DNA of 64,000 nucleotides. It comes from Sphingopyxis terrae subsp. terrae NBRC 15098 (GTDB taxonomy: Bacteria > Pseudomonadota > Alphaproteobacteria > Sphingomonadales > Sphingomonadaceae). The DNA lies in assembly GCF_001598815.1 (NCBI RefSeq), contig NZ_BCZQ01000004.1:1-64000 (forward strand). The letters run 5' to 3'. How positions within the stretch are numbered: position 1 is the first letter of the stretch; each line of letters begins with the position of its first letter. The notes beneath the pieces were generated by a model that was given only the letters and a program-made list of their open reading frames with translations, ran no database searches and was not told where the DNA came from. A program made the position numbers and the translations under genes. This document shows, piece after piece, positions 1-10,600 of the stretch.

Positions 1-2
1 AC

Positions 3-3000
3 TTAGACGTTTTTGCGCTGGGCCAACCGCGTAAGCCCCTCATCTTACATCGCCATCAGGAGCAGGCGTTTCACAAAGCCAAGCTCAGCAAGAACTACAT
101 CGTTACCACAGGGACGGGCTCCGGAAAGTCACTGTGCTTCTTTGTTCCGATCATTGATTGCATCCTTCGCGCTCGGCGCGCCCGCGAAGCGCGACGGACA
201 CGCGCTATCATCATCTATCCGATGAATGCTCTTGCGAACTCACAATTGGAGGAACTGGAGAAGTTCATTGGCGACAGCGGACTGCCAGAAGACCTTAAGC
301 CGACCTACGCACGCTATACCGGCCAAGAAGGAGACGCAGAGCGCAAACGTGTCGCCGCCAATCCGCCAGACATAATCTTGACCAATTTTATGATGCTCGA
401 ATTGCTGATGACCCGACAAGACGATCTTGACCGGCAGGTCATCGCCAACATGGGCGACCTCGAATTCCTCGTTCTCGACGAACTGCACACCTATCGTGGT
501 CGGCAAGGTGCCGACGTGGCGATGCTGGTGCGACGTGTCCGAGAGCGTATGGGCTCGCCAAGGATGCTTTGTATCGGAACGTCCGCAACGATGTCATCGG
601 GCGAGGCGGATGGCGGGCGCGAAACAGTCGCGCGCGTTGGCACGACATTGTTCGGCAGCCAAGTATTGCCGGACGACGTCATTATTGAAACACTGGACCG
701 GGCGACCGAATGGGATAGTGGCGAGGCGGCCTTCACGGGAGCGCTGACACAGGCAGTGCTAGATCCGGATGTCGCTACCGACTGGAAAACCGATGCGCTC
801 GCGGTGTGGATCGAACTCAATATCGGTTTGGCAGCGGGCGAAACACTTGAACGTCGCAAGCCACGGACCCTCACTGACGCGGCGGAAGAGCTCGCCAGCA
901 TGACAGGCCTCGACATGGACCAGTGCGCGGCTGCGCTGCGTCAGCGGCTGGTAGCGATGAGCACAGCTTTTGATGCGAGCAGCGGCGCATTCATGGCGTT
1001 CAAGCTCCACCGGTTTCTCGGCGGAGCGGGTCACGCCCATGCCACTCTCGAGCGGGCTGGGATCCGGCGTGTTCAGCTGGCAGCCGAGCAGTTCGATCGG
1101 CAAAAGCCTGATGCCCGTCTGTATCCACTCTTCTTCTGCCGCCACTGCGGGCAGGAAGTGCACAGCGTTTCGATCGACCGTTCTGGACGAGTGCTGGCAC
1201 GATCTATTGACGTAACTCCGAAGGACGATAGCGATCATGACGGATATCGGCACGGATTCTTGGTCCCAGATGCAGCCGGCGATCTGGATTTCGCAGGCGA
1301 CGTGGACAGTTACCCCGATGATTGGATCGACGAAGGAGCCAAGGGTCGGCGTCTGAAGTCGAGCCATCGCGGAAAGCATGAAGGGCAGCGCCTTGTCCTT
1401 GGACCCGACGGGCAAGCGGCGGCCGACGGCATTGCGGCTTGGTTTTTTCCTGGTCGCTTTCGCTTCTGTCCACATTGCGGCCATCAGCCAGCAAGCCAAG
1501 CGCGCGATATCAACAAGCTCGCCAGCCTCTCTTCCGAAGGGCGCAGTTCGGCAACCACATTGATCACTACCGCGGCGCTCGACTGGATGGAGCAGGCTGC
1601 CACACCAGAGGATCGCTACCGACGGAAATTGCTCAGCTTCACCGATAACCGGCAGGACGCGGCGCTGCAGTCGGGTCATTTCAATGACTTTGTGTTCGTC
1701 ACGCTGCTGCGCGCGGCGATGTTGCGCGCGGTGCGGCAGGCGGGCGCTGAGGGTCTCTCCCATGAGCAGTTCGGTGACGCTCTACGCCGTGCACTCGGTT
1801 TTGACCCCGAGATCGTCACGCGTCGCGAGGAATGGATGTCGAACCCCGATCCGAAGGGCTTCGCCGCGCTGGATGAGGCGAAGCGCGCTATCAATCAGGT
1901 GCTCGCGCATCGGCTATGGAACGACCTCAGGCGCGGATGGCGCTATACCAATCCAAATCTTGATCAGCTCGCGCTGATTGCAGTGCGCTACCCCGGCGCA
2001 GAAATGCTTGCCGCGGACCAAATGGAGTGCGAGCGCGATCCCCACCTTGCTGCGGCGCTCCCCGAAAAGCGAGCGGAACTGTTCCGTAATCTCTTTGACT
2101 CGATGCGTCAGGGTTTGGCGATCCAGGTCGACGCGCTCGACCGGACCGTGCTTGAGCAAGTGGCGCAGCGGTCGCGAGAGTATATCAAGGCGCCGTGGTC
2201 GATCGCCCGCGAAGAAGAGGAGCGCGACCTCGCTCGGCAAGGCACACTTATCGTCGGCAAGCCAGACGGCAGGACCGACCCGGGGACGATCAAAGCATCG
2301 GCGCAGAGTGCAATCGGCAAGATGATCGACAAGGCGCTGGGAGGCGTGCCGGCCAAGGAGCGCGAACCGCTGATTAATGCCATGCTTGAGGCGGCAGAAT
2401 CGCATCAAATTGTCCGCAGAGTCGGCCACGGTGGGTGGCGGCTCGCGCCCGGCGCGATTCAGCTACACGCCGGCGATGGCAAGGCGAACCCGGTTCAAGA
2501 CAATCGTTTTTTCTCGCGCCTGTATGCCGACGTCTCCGAACGTCTAAGCGAGAGCGGGAGAATGCCCTTCTCTTTCGAAGGTCGCGAACATACGGCTCAG
2601 GTCGATTCTGACGTGCGGCAATGGCGCGAGGATCGGTTCCGCTATGGACGGGCGGACAAGGACCGGATCAGCGAAGTGCGCCACAAGATGATCGAGCGCG
2701 GTGAGCGCACCGATTTTCTACCGCTTCTGTTCTGCTCGCCCACGATGGAACTGGGTGTGGACATTTCGCAGCTTAATCTCGTGTTCCTCCGCAATGCCCC
2801 ACCTACGCCCGCGAACTACGCGCAGCGTGCAGGGCGCGCCGGCCGGAGCGGCCAAGCAGCGCTCGTAATCACCTATTGCGCGGCGCAGAGCCCTCACGAT
2901 CAATATTATTTCGAGCGGCGCAAGGACCTTGTAGCTGGTGTCGTGCGGGCACCGGCCATCGATCTAGTAAATCCTGATCTGCTGGCGAGCCATGTTCAGG

Positions 3001-4850
3001 CCGAGTGGCTGGCTAGCGTTTCTGAGCCGATCGGCACTGCGATCCCAGATAATCTTCAAATGGATGTTGAGACACATCCTGTAGCGAGCCGCTTGCAGCG
3101 GGCGTTTGCTACCGCGACCGCCCACGAGGTGGCACTTGCTCGTGCTGTTGCCGTGGTGCGGTCAGCCCTGCCTGCCGAGCCGCCGGATGAGCTCTCCGAT
3201 GTGGAGGCGTTCGTTATTAAATTGTGGTCTGGTGCGGCGAAGGCTTTTGAAGAATCCTTCGACCGCTGGCGCACGCTCTACCAATCCGCCGCAATCGAGA
3301 GGCAAGCCGCAAACGCAATCGCACAGCGCACCGGTTTGTCAGCCAAGGATCGCGCTGAAGCTCGAAGCCGCTATTTGGGTGCTGACCGGCAGGTGCAGCT
3401 GCTTGAGACGGGCACCAGTTCCTCTGGGTCCGACTTCTACACTTATCGGTATCTCGCGACCGAGGGTTTCCTACCTGGCTACAACTTTCCGCGACTTCCA
3501 CTTTACGCTTTTATCGATCAGGAGAAGGCATCGGCGGTGCTTCAGCGACCGCGTTTCCTCGCCATCGCAGAGTTTGGTCCAAACGCGCTCGTATATCACG
3601 AGGGCAAGGCCTATCGATGTCATCGGGCCAAGCTGCCGGCGGGTTCGCTGAATGACGATCAGCAGCTCGCAACTCAAACCTTCGTCTGCTGTCAGACCTG
3701 CGGGGCTGCGCATGAGGAAATCACGCTGGAACAGTGCACCGTATGCGGCGACACTCTCACCAGCGAGGGCCGAATTGCCGAGCTGTTCCGTATCGAAAAT
3801 GTCGATGCTCAGCCCGGTGCACGGATCACAGCCAATGACGAGGATCGCCAGCGCCGCGGATTCGAAATTCGCACGGTGTTTCGTTGGAGCGCAGATAGCC
3901 ATGGCGAGCAACGCCTGTCACTGGCTGCGGACGGCGCGCCGCTATTGGCAGCCCGCTATGGGCCGCAGACGCGGCTCTCACGGCTCAACCTTGGCCTTAG
4001 GCGGCGCAAAGAAAGGGAAGCGTTCGGGTTCGACATCGACACTGTGACGGGTCGCTGGCTGAAGAACGAGGCCAAGGGTGAGGAGGAAGGCGCTGATCCT
4101 GTCAAAGGCACGCGCCGCCAGACGATTGTGCCGATGGTGGAGGATACCAAAAACGCACTGCTGGTTCGCTTTGATCCGGGTTTGGGCTTAACCAACGAGC
4201 AGCTGGCAACGCTCCAGCACGCGTTGGTCCGTGCGATTGAAGCAGAACATGTTCTTGAGGCAGGCGAACTGCTTGGGGAACCCCTGCCCACCCGCGATGA
4301 TCGTAATGCCCTGCTACTTTACGAAGCATCAGAAGGCGGCGCGGGCGTGCTGAAGCGATTGATGGAAGATCCCAGTCGGTGGCGGCGGCTTGCTGAAGTT
4401 GCAATTGAACTTATGCATCTGCATCGCCAAGACGACGCATTGATCGACGACCCAGCGGCGGAACCGTGCGTCGCGGGCTGCTACCGATGCCTATTGTCTT
4501 ATTACAACCAGCCCGATCATCTGATGATTGATCGTCGCGACGGGCTGGTCAGGTCGCTTCTTGATAGTATGACTCGCTGCACCGCCGATGCTGCGGTTGG
4601 CGCCGCAGACGAGCCTTGGCTTGATGCACTTGCGCGCTGGAAGGCGCCGCTACCGGAGGCCGAAACGATCGCTGGCATCAACTATCCGCTCTGCTGGCCT
4701 AGCCGGATGGTGATGGCGGTGATAGCGCCAGCGCCAGCCTCATTAATAGCGCATTGCAGGGATTGGGGACGCGAACTGATTGAGCTGCCCGGATCTCCTA
4801 CTGCGACAATGCCTGCGCCGCTTGCGGACGCCCTCGGAGTAACAGCATGA
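3..4850 (+). CDS. DEAD/DEAH-box helicase with DUF1998-type zinc domain (DrmA/DrmB- or DruE-like), 5' partial
   Basis: The frame is open from base 3, so the gene starts before the window. An ATG at 222 is internal, because helicase motif I (GTGSGKS, 111-131) lies upstream of it. Motif II reads LVLDELHTYRGRQG (DELH at 477-488), and the second RecA domain ends with QRAGRAGRSG near 2820-2850. Cysteine pairs occur at about 1132-1160 (CRHCG), 1465-1490 (CPHCG) and 3690-3755 (CQTCG, CTVCG). The C-terminal CVAGCYRCLLSYYNQ cluster (about 4468-4512) is typical of DUF1998/MrfA-type helicases. This family powers several anti-phage systems: DISARM DrmA plus DrmB, and Druantia DruE. Here helicase and zinc domain sit on one chain of at least 1615 residues. 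It probably translocates on DNA with the downstream proteins. The stop overlaps the next start (ATGA). The family call is firm; the system assignment is inference. Confidence 0.9.
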   Translation, partial: LDVFALGQPRKPLILHRHQEQAFHKAKLSKNYIVTTGTGSGKSLCFFVPIIDCILRARRAREARRTRAIIIYPMNALANSQLEELEKFIGDSGLPEDLKPTYARYTGQEGDAERKRVAANPPDIILTNFMMLELLMTRQDDLDRQVIANMGDLEFLVLDELHTYRGRQGADVAMLVRRVRERMGSPRMLCIGTSATMSSGEADGGRETVARVGTTLFGSQVLPDDVIIETLDRATEWDSGEAAFTGALTQAVLDPDVATDWKTDALAVWIELNIGLAAGETLERRKPRTLTDAAEELASMTGLDMDQCAAALRQRLVAMSTAFDASSGAFMAFKLHRFLGGAGHAHATLERAGIRRVQLAAEQFDRQKPDARLYPLFFCRHCGQEVHSVSIDRSGRVLARSIDVTPKDDSDHDGYRHGFLVPDAAGDLDFAGDVDSYPDDWIDEGAKGRRLKSSHRGKHEGQRLVLGPDGQAAADGIAAWFFPGRFRFCPHCGHQPASQARDINKLASLSSEGRSSATTLITTAALDWMEQAATPEDRYRRKLLSFTDNRQDAALQSGHFNDFVFVTLLRAAMLRAVRQAGAEGLSHEQFGDALRRALGFDPEIVTRREEWMSNPDPKGFAALDEAKRAINQVLAHRLWNDLRRGWRYTNPNLDQLALIAVRYPGAEMLAADQMECERDPHLAAALPEKRAELFRNLFDSMRQGLAIQVDALDRTVLEQVAQRSREYIKAPWSIAREEEERDLARQGTLIVGKPDGRTDPGTIKASAQSAIGKMIDKALGGVPAKEREPLINAMLEAAESHQIVRRVGHGGWRLAPGAIQLHAGDGKANPVQDNRFFSRLYADVSERLSESGRMPFSFEGREHTAQVDSDVRQWREDRFRYGRADKDRISEVRHKMIERGERTDFLPLLFCSPTMELGVDISQLNLVFLRNAPPTPANYAQRAGRAGRSGQAALVITYCAAQSPHDQYYFERRKDLVAGVVRAPAIDLVNPDLLASHVQAEWLASVSEPIGTAIPDNLQMDVETHPVASRLQRAFATATAHEVALARAVAVVRSALPAEPPDELSDVEAFVIKLWSGAAKAFEESFDRWRTLYQSAAIERQAANAIAQRTGLSAKDRAEARSRYLGADRQVQLLETGTSSSGSDFYTYRYLATEGFLPGYNFPRLPLYAFIDQEKASAVLQRPRFLAIAEFGPNALVYHEGKAYRCHRAKLPAGSLNDDQQLATQTFVCCQTCGAAHEEITLEQCTVCGDTLTSEGRIAELFRIENVDAQPGARITANDEDRQRRGFEIRTVFRWSADSHGEQRLSLAADGAPLLAARYGPQTRLSRLNLGLRRRKEREAFGFDIDTVTGRWLKNEAKGEEEGADPVKGTRRQTIVPMVEDTKNALLVRFDPGLGLTNEQLATLQHALVRAIEAEHVLEAGELLGEPLPTRDDRNALLLYEASEGGAGVLKRLMEDPSRWRRLAEVAIELMHLHRQDDALIDDPAAEPCVAGCYRCLLSYYNQPDHLMIDRRDGLVRSLLDSMTRCTADAAVGAADEPWLDALARWKAPLPEAETIAGINYPLCWPSRMVMAVIAPAPASLIAHCRDWGRELIELPGSPTATMPAPLADALGVTA

Positions 4851-7609
4851 CACCCGCGCAGTTACAGACTGGGGATCTTGTCACCGCGCGAGGGCGTGAA
4901 TGGATTGTGCTCGGCAAACCGGCCGACGACTTGCTGCGCGTTCGTCCGCTGTCCGGCTCGGAAGAGGATGCGATTACGTTCGCCCCCGCGCTCGAATCGG
5001 AGCCATTGCGGAGCGCAGCATTTGCGCATCCCACGCCTGATCAACTCGATACGCAGGAAGCAGCACAGCTTCTCGCCGATGCCTTGCGCCTTTCGCTGCG
5101 ACGCGGAGCTGGACCCTTCCGAAGCGCGGCTCACCTCGGCGTCGAGCCTCGCGCTTATCAACTTGTGCCGCTCTTGATGGCTCTGCGCCAGGATGTGAAG
5201 CGGCTCCTGATCGCCGACGACGTAGGTATCGGAAAGACAATCGAAGCAGGCATGATTCTGCGGGAGATGATGGATCGCGGCGAGGTTGATAGGTTCACTG
5301 TGCTTTGCCCGCCGCATCTAGTCGAGCAATGGGTCGAGGAACTTGCGACGAAGTTCGACATCGATGCCGTCGCGGTAACGTCGGCACGCGCACGATCACT
5401 CGAGCGTGGGCTTGCACTGTCCGAAAGCATCTTCACCGCCTATCCGGCGACTGTCGTCAGTCTCGACTACATTAAGACAGAGGGGCGGCGCGCCGAGTTC
5501 GCGCGCGCCTGTCCGCCGTTCGTAATCGTCGACGAAGCGCATACGTGCGTCGGTGGTGGAGAAGGCAGCTCACATCAGCGTTATGCCCTACTTCGCGAAC
5601 TAGCGGACACGTCTACCCGCCATTTGATCCTGTTAACGGCAACACCGCATAGCGGTGACCAGGATGCGTTTCAGCGGCTGCTAGGCCTGCTCGACCCCTC
5701 GCTGACCGTGCCAGATAATAGCGAAACTTGGCGAAGGCGGCTGGCGCGGCACTTGGTGCAACGTCGGCGCCCCGACATTCAAGACAAATGGGGCGAAGCG
5801 CGGGCATTCGCTAAGGCGGAGACCGGCGAACTCGCCTATCAGCTGGTTGATGCATTCCTGACATTCCAGGAAGATGTGCTCGATTATTGTATTGGTGTCG
5901 CGACACGTGCTGACGGCGAGCGAGCGCGGCGGCTGGCATTTTGGGGGACGCTGGCGCTGATGCGCTGCGTCGGGTCCTCACCGGCAGCGGCAGCGAGTGC
6001 GCTCAGGAATCGATTGGCCGGCATTGCCGAAGAGGCGTCGCTGGAGCCGATACTCACGGACGAACACGAAGGGACGTTCAGCGATTCCGATGTCGAGCCA
6101 GCCACGGCGATTGATGCGGAGGAACGGACCACGCTTGATGAGCTGATCGCGCAAGCGGATGCACTTGCCGCGCGAACGGATGACGATCCCAAGCTGCGCG
6201 CTCTTATCCGCGAACTCAAAAAGTTGATCGCCAAAGGCGCGCGACCGGTCGTATTCTGCCGCTTCATTTCCACTGCCGAGGCGGTAGGCCAGGCGCTACG
6301 CGACACGTTCAAGAAATTCGACGTCCAGGTCGTGACGGGCCGCCTTACCCCGGACGAGCGTCGCGGACGGGTTGATGCTATGAAGGATAATCCGCAGCGC
6401 ATTCTGGTCGCCACTGATTGCCTGTCAGAGGGCATCAATCTGCAGATGCTGTTCGACGCCGTTGTCCATTACGATCTTAATTGGAACCCAACCCGCCACC
6501 AGCAGCGCGAGGGGCGGGTCGACCGTTTCGGCCAACAGTCACCGACGGTGTGGTCACTGATGATGTTTGGCGAGAATTCGATGATCGATGGCGCCGTCCT
6601 CAAAGTGATCACCCGCAAGGCCGAGAGTATCCGCCAGGCGACCGGGGTCACGGTTCCTGTGCCGGAAGACAGTGCCAGCGTCACCAGCGCGCTGATGCAG
6701 GCGATGCTGCTCCGATCGAGCAATCCGCGTGCACAAGGGGCGTTCGACTTCGGCAGCGGCGCGCCCTCAGTCGAGTCAGTTTGGCGCGATGCCGAGGAAA
6801 ATATGAAGAAGAGCCGCGCGATCTATGCGCAAAACACGCTTGATCCTGCCGAAGTGCTGCCCGAATGGCAGCGACTGCGCGCTCTCAACGGCGGGCCAGC
6901 TGAGGTCGAACGGTTCACGCGCCGTGCGCTCGGTCGGATCACGCAGGGCGGGATCGGCGAACAAGGCAACCAGTGGCGGATCAACTATGATCGCCTGCCG
7001 CAACGCCTGCATGAAAGACTCGCCGCGCGGGGCTTAACGGGCACTCGCCCCGTTAGCTTCCGGGACGATCCGCCGCCTGATGTCAGTTATATCGGACGTG
7101 TGCATCCGTTGGTGGCACTGCTGGCCGAAACGATGGCGGAGGGCGCGCTAGATCCCGGTGGAGTAGAAGGTCGGGTGGCGCTCGGTCGCGCGGGTGCTTG
7201 GCGCACGCGTAGCGTCGCCAAGTTGACAACTGTGCTGCTCCTTCGGCTTCGCTTCACGCTGGTAACGAGCGGGCGGCGCACCCTGCTTGCTGAGGAGGCA
7301 ACGGCACTCGCGTTCAGCCCCGACGGCGAACTTGCAAACGGTGCGGAGGCGCTGGCGCTGCTCGAAGCGGTGGCGTCAGGTAATCTCGATTCTACGGTGA
7401 TTGCACGGCAGGTCGAGGCAGCGGGCTCGCGGATCGAGGGCTATCAGGGCGCGATCGAAGCCTATGCCAAGGCTCGCGCTACGGCTCTGAGCGAAGATCA
7501 CGACCGGGTGAAGACAGCCACCGCCGGAGCCGGCGTGACCACCGAAGTGTCGCCGGTGTTGCCTGCCGATGTCATCGGCCTTTACGTCCTCGTGCCGGAG
7601 GCCAATTGA
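4847..7609 (+). CDS. SNF2/HepA-like DEAH helicase (DrmD-like)
   Basis: This 920-residue protein has an SNF2-type ATPase core. Motif I is IADDVGIGKTIEAGMIL (about residues 121-137), followed by CPPHLVEQW, then motif II VIVDEAHTC (about 226-234) and a LLTATPH motif III. The second lobe shows FCRFISTAE, ATDCLSEGINLQ and the arginine-rich motif VI HQQREGRVDRFGQ (about 551-563). The order and the DDVGIGKT variant match RapA/HepA-like proteins such as DrmD of class 1 DISARM. It starts inside the stop of the preceding helicase gene (ATGA) and ends on the start of the methyltransferase gene, so three large genes are translationally coupled. It probably acts as a DNA translocase or remodeller working with the methyltransferase. 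The C-terminal 300 residues carry no motif I recognise. Confidence 0.88.
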   Translation: MTPAQLQTGDLVTARGREWIVLGKPADDLLRVRPLSGSEEDAITFAPALESEPLRSAAFAHPTPDQLDTQEAAQLLADALRLSLRRGAGPFRSAAHLGVEPRAYQLVPLLMALRQDVKRLLIADDVGIGKTIEAGMILREMMDRGEVDRFTVLCPPHLVEQWVEELATKFDIDAVAVTSARARSLERGLALSESIFTAYPATVVSLDYIKTEGRRAEFARACPPFVIVDEAHTCVGGGEGSSHQRYALLRELADTSTRHLILLTATPHSGDQDAFQRLLGLLDPSLTVPDNSETWRRRLARHLVQRRRPDIQDKWGEARAFAKAETGELAYQLVDAFLTFQEDVLDYCIGVATRADGERARRLAFWGTLALMRCVGSSPAAAASALRNRLAGIAEEASLEPILTDEHEGTFSDSDVEPATAIDAEERTTLDELIAQADALAARTDDDPKLRALIRELKKLIAKGARPVVFCRFISTAEAVGQALRDTFKKFDVQVVTGRLTPDERRGRVDAMKDNPQRILVATDCLSEGINLQMLFDAVVHYDLNWNPTRHQQREGRVDRFGQQSPTVWSLMMFGENSMIDGAVLKVITRKAESIRQATGVTVPVPEDSASVTSALMQAMLLRSSNPRAQGAFDFGSGAPSVESVWRDAEENMKKSRAIYAQNTLDPAEVLPEWQRLRALNGGPAEVERFTRRALGRITQGGIGEQGNQWRINYDRLPQRLHERLAARGLTGTRPVSFRDDPPPDVSYIGRVHPLVALLAETMAEGALDPGGVEGRVALGRAGAWRTRSVAKLTTVLLLRLRFTLVTSGRRTLLAEEATALAFSPDGELANGAEALALLEAVASGNLDSTVIARQVEAAGSRIEGYQGAIEAYAKARATALSEDHDRVKTATAGAGVTTEVSPVLPADVIGLYVLVPEAN

Positions 7610-10600
7610 TGGCCCGGCACTTGCGCAAGGCGGCCGAGCTCGGCCTGGAAGCGATCACCATCGAAGGCGGGCTGATTGCGCCCGAACAGGTCGCCGCTAT
7701 CGCTGGGGCGACGCGCGACGCGAAACTAGCCGCCAGCTATGAGGTGCCCAAGGGGCTGACGCTGGCTGACGAAATCTCTCGCTATTTCCGGATCGGTCAG
7801 GGCATCTGGCGTGATTACGCCAAGATCGATGCGCCCACAACGACGCAGACCGCCGCCTTCGCGCGCGAGTTGCTGAGCAAGGTCTTCGGCTTCGACGACC
7901 TGAAGGGTCCGGTTGAACATCAAGATGGCACCCGCCGCTATCGCATCGCACTTGAGAACCGGGACGGCCGTGTTCCGGTGGTCGTCGCGCCGCCGGCGCA
8001 GGACGAACGCGGCCGCCCGATCGGCTTCACCCGAGCATTGTCTGAATTCGGCGACGGCGTCGAAGGCCGCCCGCGACGCAGCCCGATAGTGCTGTTGCAG
8101 GACTGGCTCAACGCTAACCCAGCATTCTATTGGGGCCTGGTCTTCGCGGGCGATCGCGTGCGGCTGATGCGTGATAACGCCAGCCTTACCCGCGCCGCAT
8201 GGATCGAGGCCGATCTGGGCGCGATGTTTCGCGATGAGATGTTCGCGGATTTTACCGCCTGGTGGTTGCTCACCCATGCCAGCCGCTTCGGACCCGCCGG
8301 CGCATCGCCCAGCAATGCCCCGCTCGAGCAGGCCCGCGAGGGGGGACTGAAACAGGGCACCGCCGCGCGCGAACGATTGCGCGAGGGCGTCGAGGCCGCG
8401 TTGATCGAGCTGGGCCAGGGACTGATCGAAGCGAACCCCGCCGTTCGGGACCAAATCGCCAGCGATCCAGCGGCTACCATGCTCTTGTTCGAAGAGCTCC
8501 TGCGCACCGTCTATCGCCTGATCTTCCTTGCGGTGGCGGAGGATCGCGACCTGCTCCACCCGCGCACTACGGGCCGCGAGGCGCGCGCACTCTATGAGGG
8601 GAGCTACAGCTTCGCCTTCTGGCGCGAACGTTCCGCTCGCCGCGCAGCCTATGACGCTCACCACGATGGATGGGAGGGGATGCAGGTCACGCTTGCGGCA
8701 CTCGAACAGGGGCAGCCACTTCTAGGACTTCCCGCGTTGGGCGGGTTGTTCGCGCGTGGCGGCACGCCCACGATGAACGCCGCGCGCATTCCCAATCGCC
8801 GTTTCCTGCGCGCGATCTGGAGCCTTGGCTTCATCGAAGTCGACAGCATGCGCACGCGTATCAACTGGCGCGACATGCGCACGGAAGAACTGGGCAGCGT
8901 CTACGAAAGCCTGCTCGAACTACGTCCCGCCCTCACCCAGGCAGGCGAGTTCTCGTTGGCCGCGGCCAAAGGCAATGCTCGCAAGACCAGCGGCAGCTAT
9001 TACACGCCTGACAGCCTAGTCGAGACGCTGCTCGACAGCGCGCTCAACCCGGTGCTGGAGAAGGCCGAGGCGAATGGCGGCGTCGACGCCATACTTGATC
9101 TCAAGGTGATCGACCCCGCCTGCGGTTCCGGCCACTTCCTGCTCGGCGCGGCGCGGCGGATGGCGGGTAAAGTCGCAGAACTGCGCGATCCCGACGCGCC
9201 CGACGAGCAGGCGGCGCTGCGCGATGTCGTCGGTCGTTGCATTCATGGCGTCGATCGCAACCCAATGGCGGTCGAACTCGCCAAAGTGGCGCTGTGGATC
9301 GAGAGTGTTTCCCCAGGGCAGCCGTTGGGGTTCCTCGACGCGAATATACGCTGCGGCGATGCGCTGCTGGGAGTATTCAGCCTCGACGCGCTGGAGGAGG
9401 GGGTGCCCGACGCCGCATACAAGCCACTGACAGGCGACGACAAGAACGCTGCTAGATACTACGCCCAGCAGAACAAAGCGTCGAAGAAGGGCCAAGGCCA
9501 GTTCGACTGGGCGGGCAGCACGGGTTCGATGCCGCCCCCGCGGCTGGCCGCGAACCTTTCCACCATTCGCCGAATGCCTGAGGATACGGTCGGACAGGTA
9601 GAGAAGAAGCGCGAGGCGTTCGAAGCGTGGCGGCGTGATCCTGCACGCTATGCGACGCGGGTCGCCTGCGACCTCTATGTCGCCGCCTTTCTGATGTCCA
9701 AGACTGAAGTGCCGCTCAATCCCGGGCGCAACATGGTGCCGACGACCTCCGAGGTGCACGCGAAGCTCGGCGGCGGGCAGGTCTATGGGCCGATGGAGGG
9801 CGCTGCGGTCGACGCGGCGGAGGCGGCACGCGTGCTCCACTGGCCGCTCGCCTTCCCCGATGTGATGATCGAACGCAGCGGGTTCGACGTGGTGCTGGGC
9901 AATCCGCCGTGGGAGCGGATTAAGCTGCAGGAGCAGGAGTTCTTCGCCGGCACCGCCATCGCCGATGCACCCAACGCGGCGGCACGCACGAAGATGATCG
10001 ACGCGCTCCGCCGCGCCGAGCCGGGCACCCCCGACCGCGCGCTGTTCGACGCCTTCCAGACCGCCAAGCGCGTCGCCGAGGCGACCAGCGCCTTTGCCCG
10101 CGTTTCAGGTGATGAAGGCGGGCGCTACGCCTATACCGGCACTGGCGACGTCAACACCTATGCCCTGTTCGCCGAGCATTTCCTTAACCTGACGCGGGAG
10201 GGTGGCCGCGCAGGAGTGATCGTGCCGACCGGAATTGCCACTGACGCGACCACCGCGCCATTCTTCGGGCATCTGGTGAGCGAGCGGCGTCTAATTCGCC
10301 TAATGGACTTCGAAAACAGCCGGCCGCTGTTCTCCGGCGTTCACCGCAGCGCCAAATTTAGCCTGCTTGTGATCGGGAGCGACGTTCGCGAGGCCGAGTT
10401 TGCCTTCTTCCTCACCGATCCGTCGCAACTAGAAGATCGTCGCCGCCGATTTACCCTGTCGCCCGACGAGATCGCGCGGATCAACCCGAACACAAAGACA
10501 GCCCCTGTCTTTCGTGCGCGGGAGGACGCTCGACTGATTGCCGCAATCTATGATCGGGTTCCTGTGCTAATCGAAGAAATTAAAGGCGAGGAAGGCAACC

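Noticed and set aside
222..4850. ATG at 222 as the start of the large helicase
   Set aside because: The same frame is open upstream to base 3 and contains helicase motif I (GTGSGKS), so the start is before the window.
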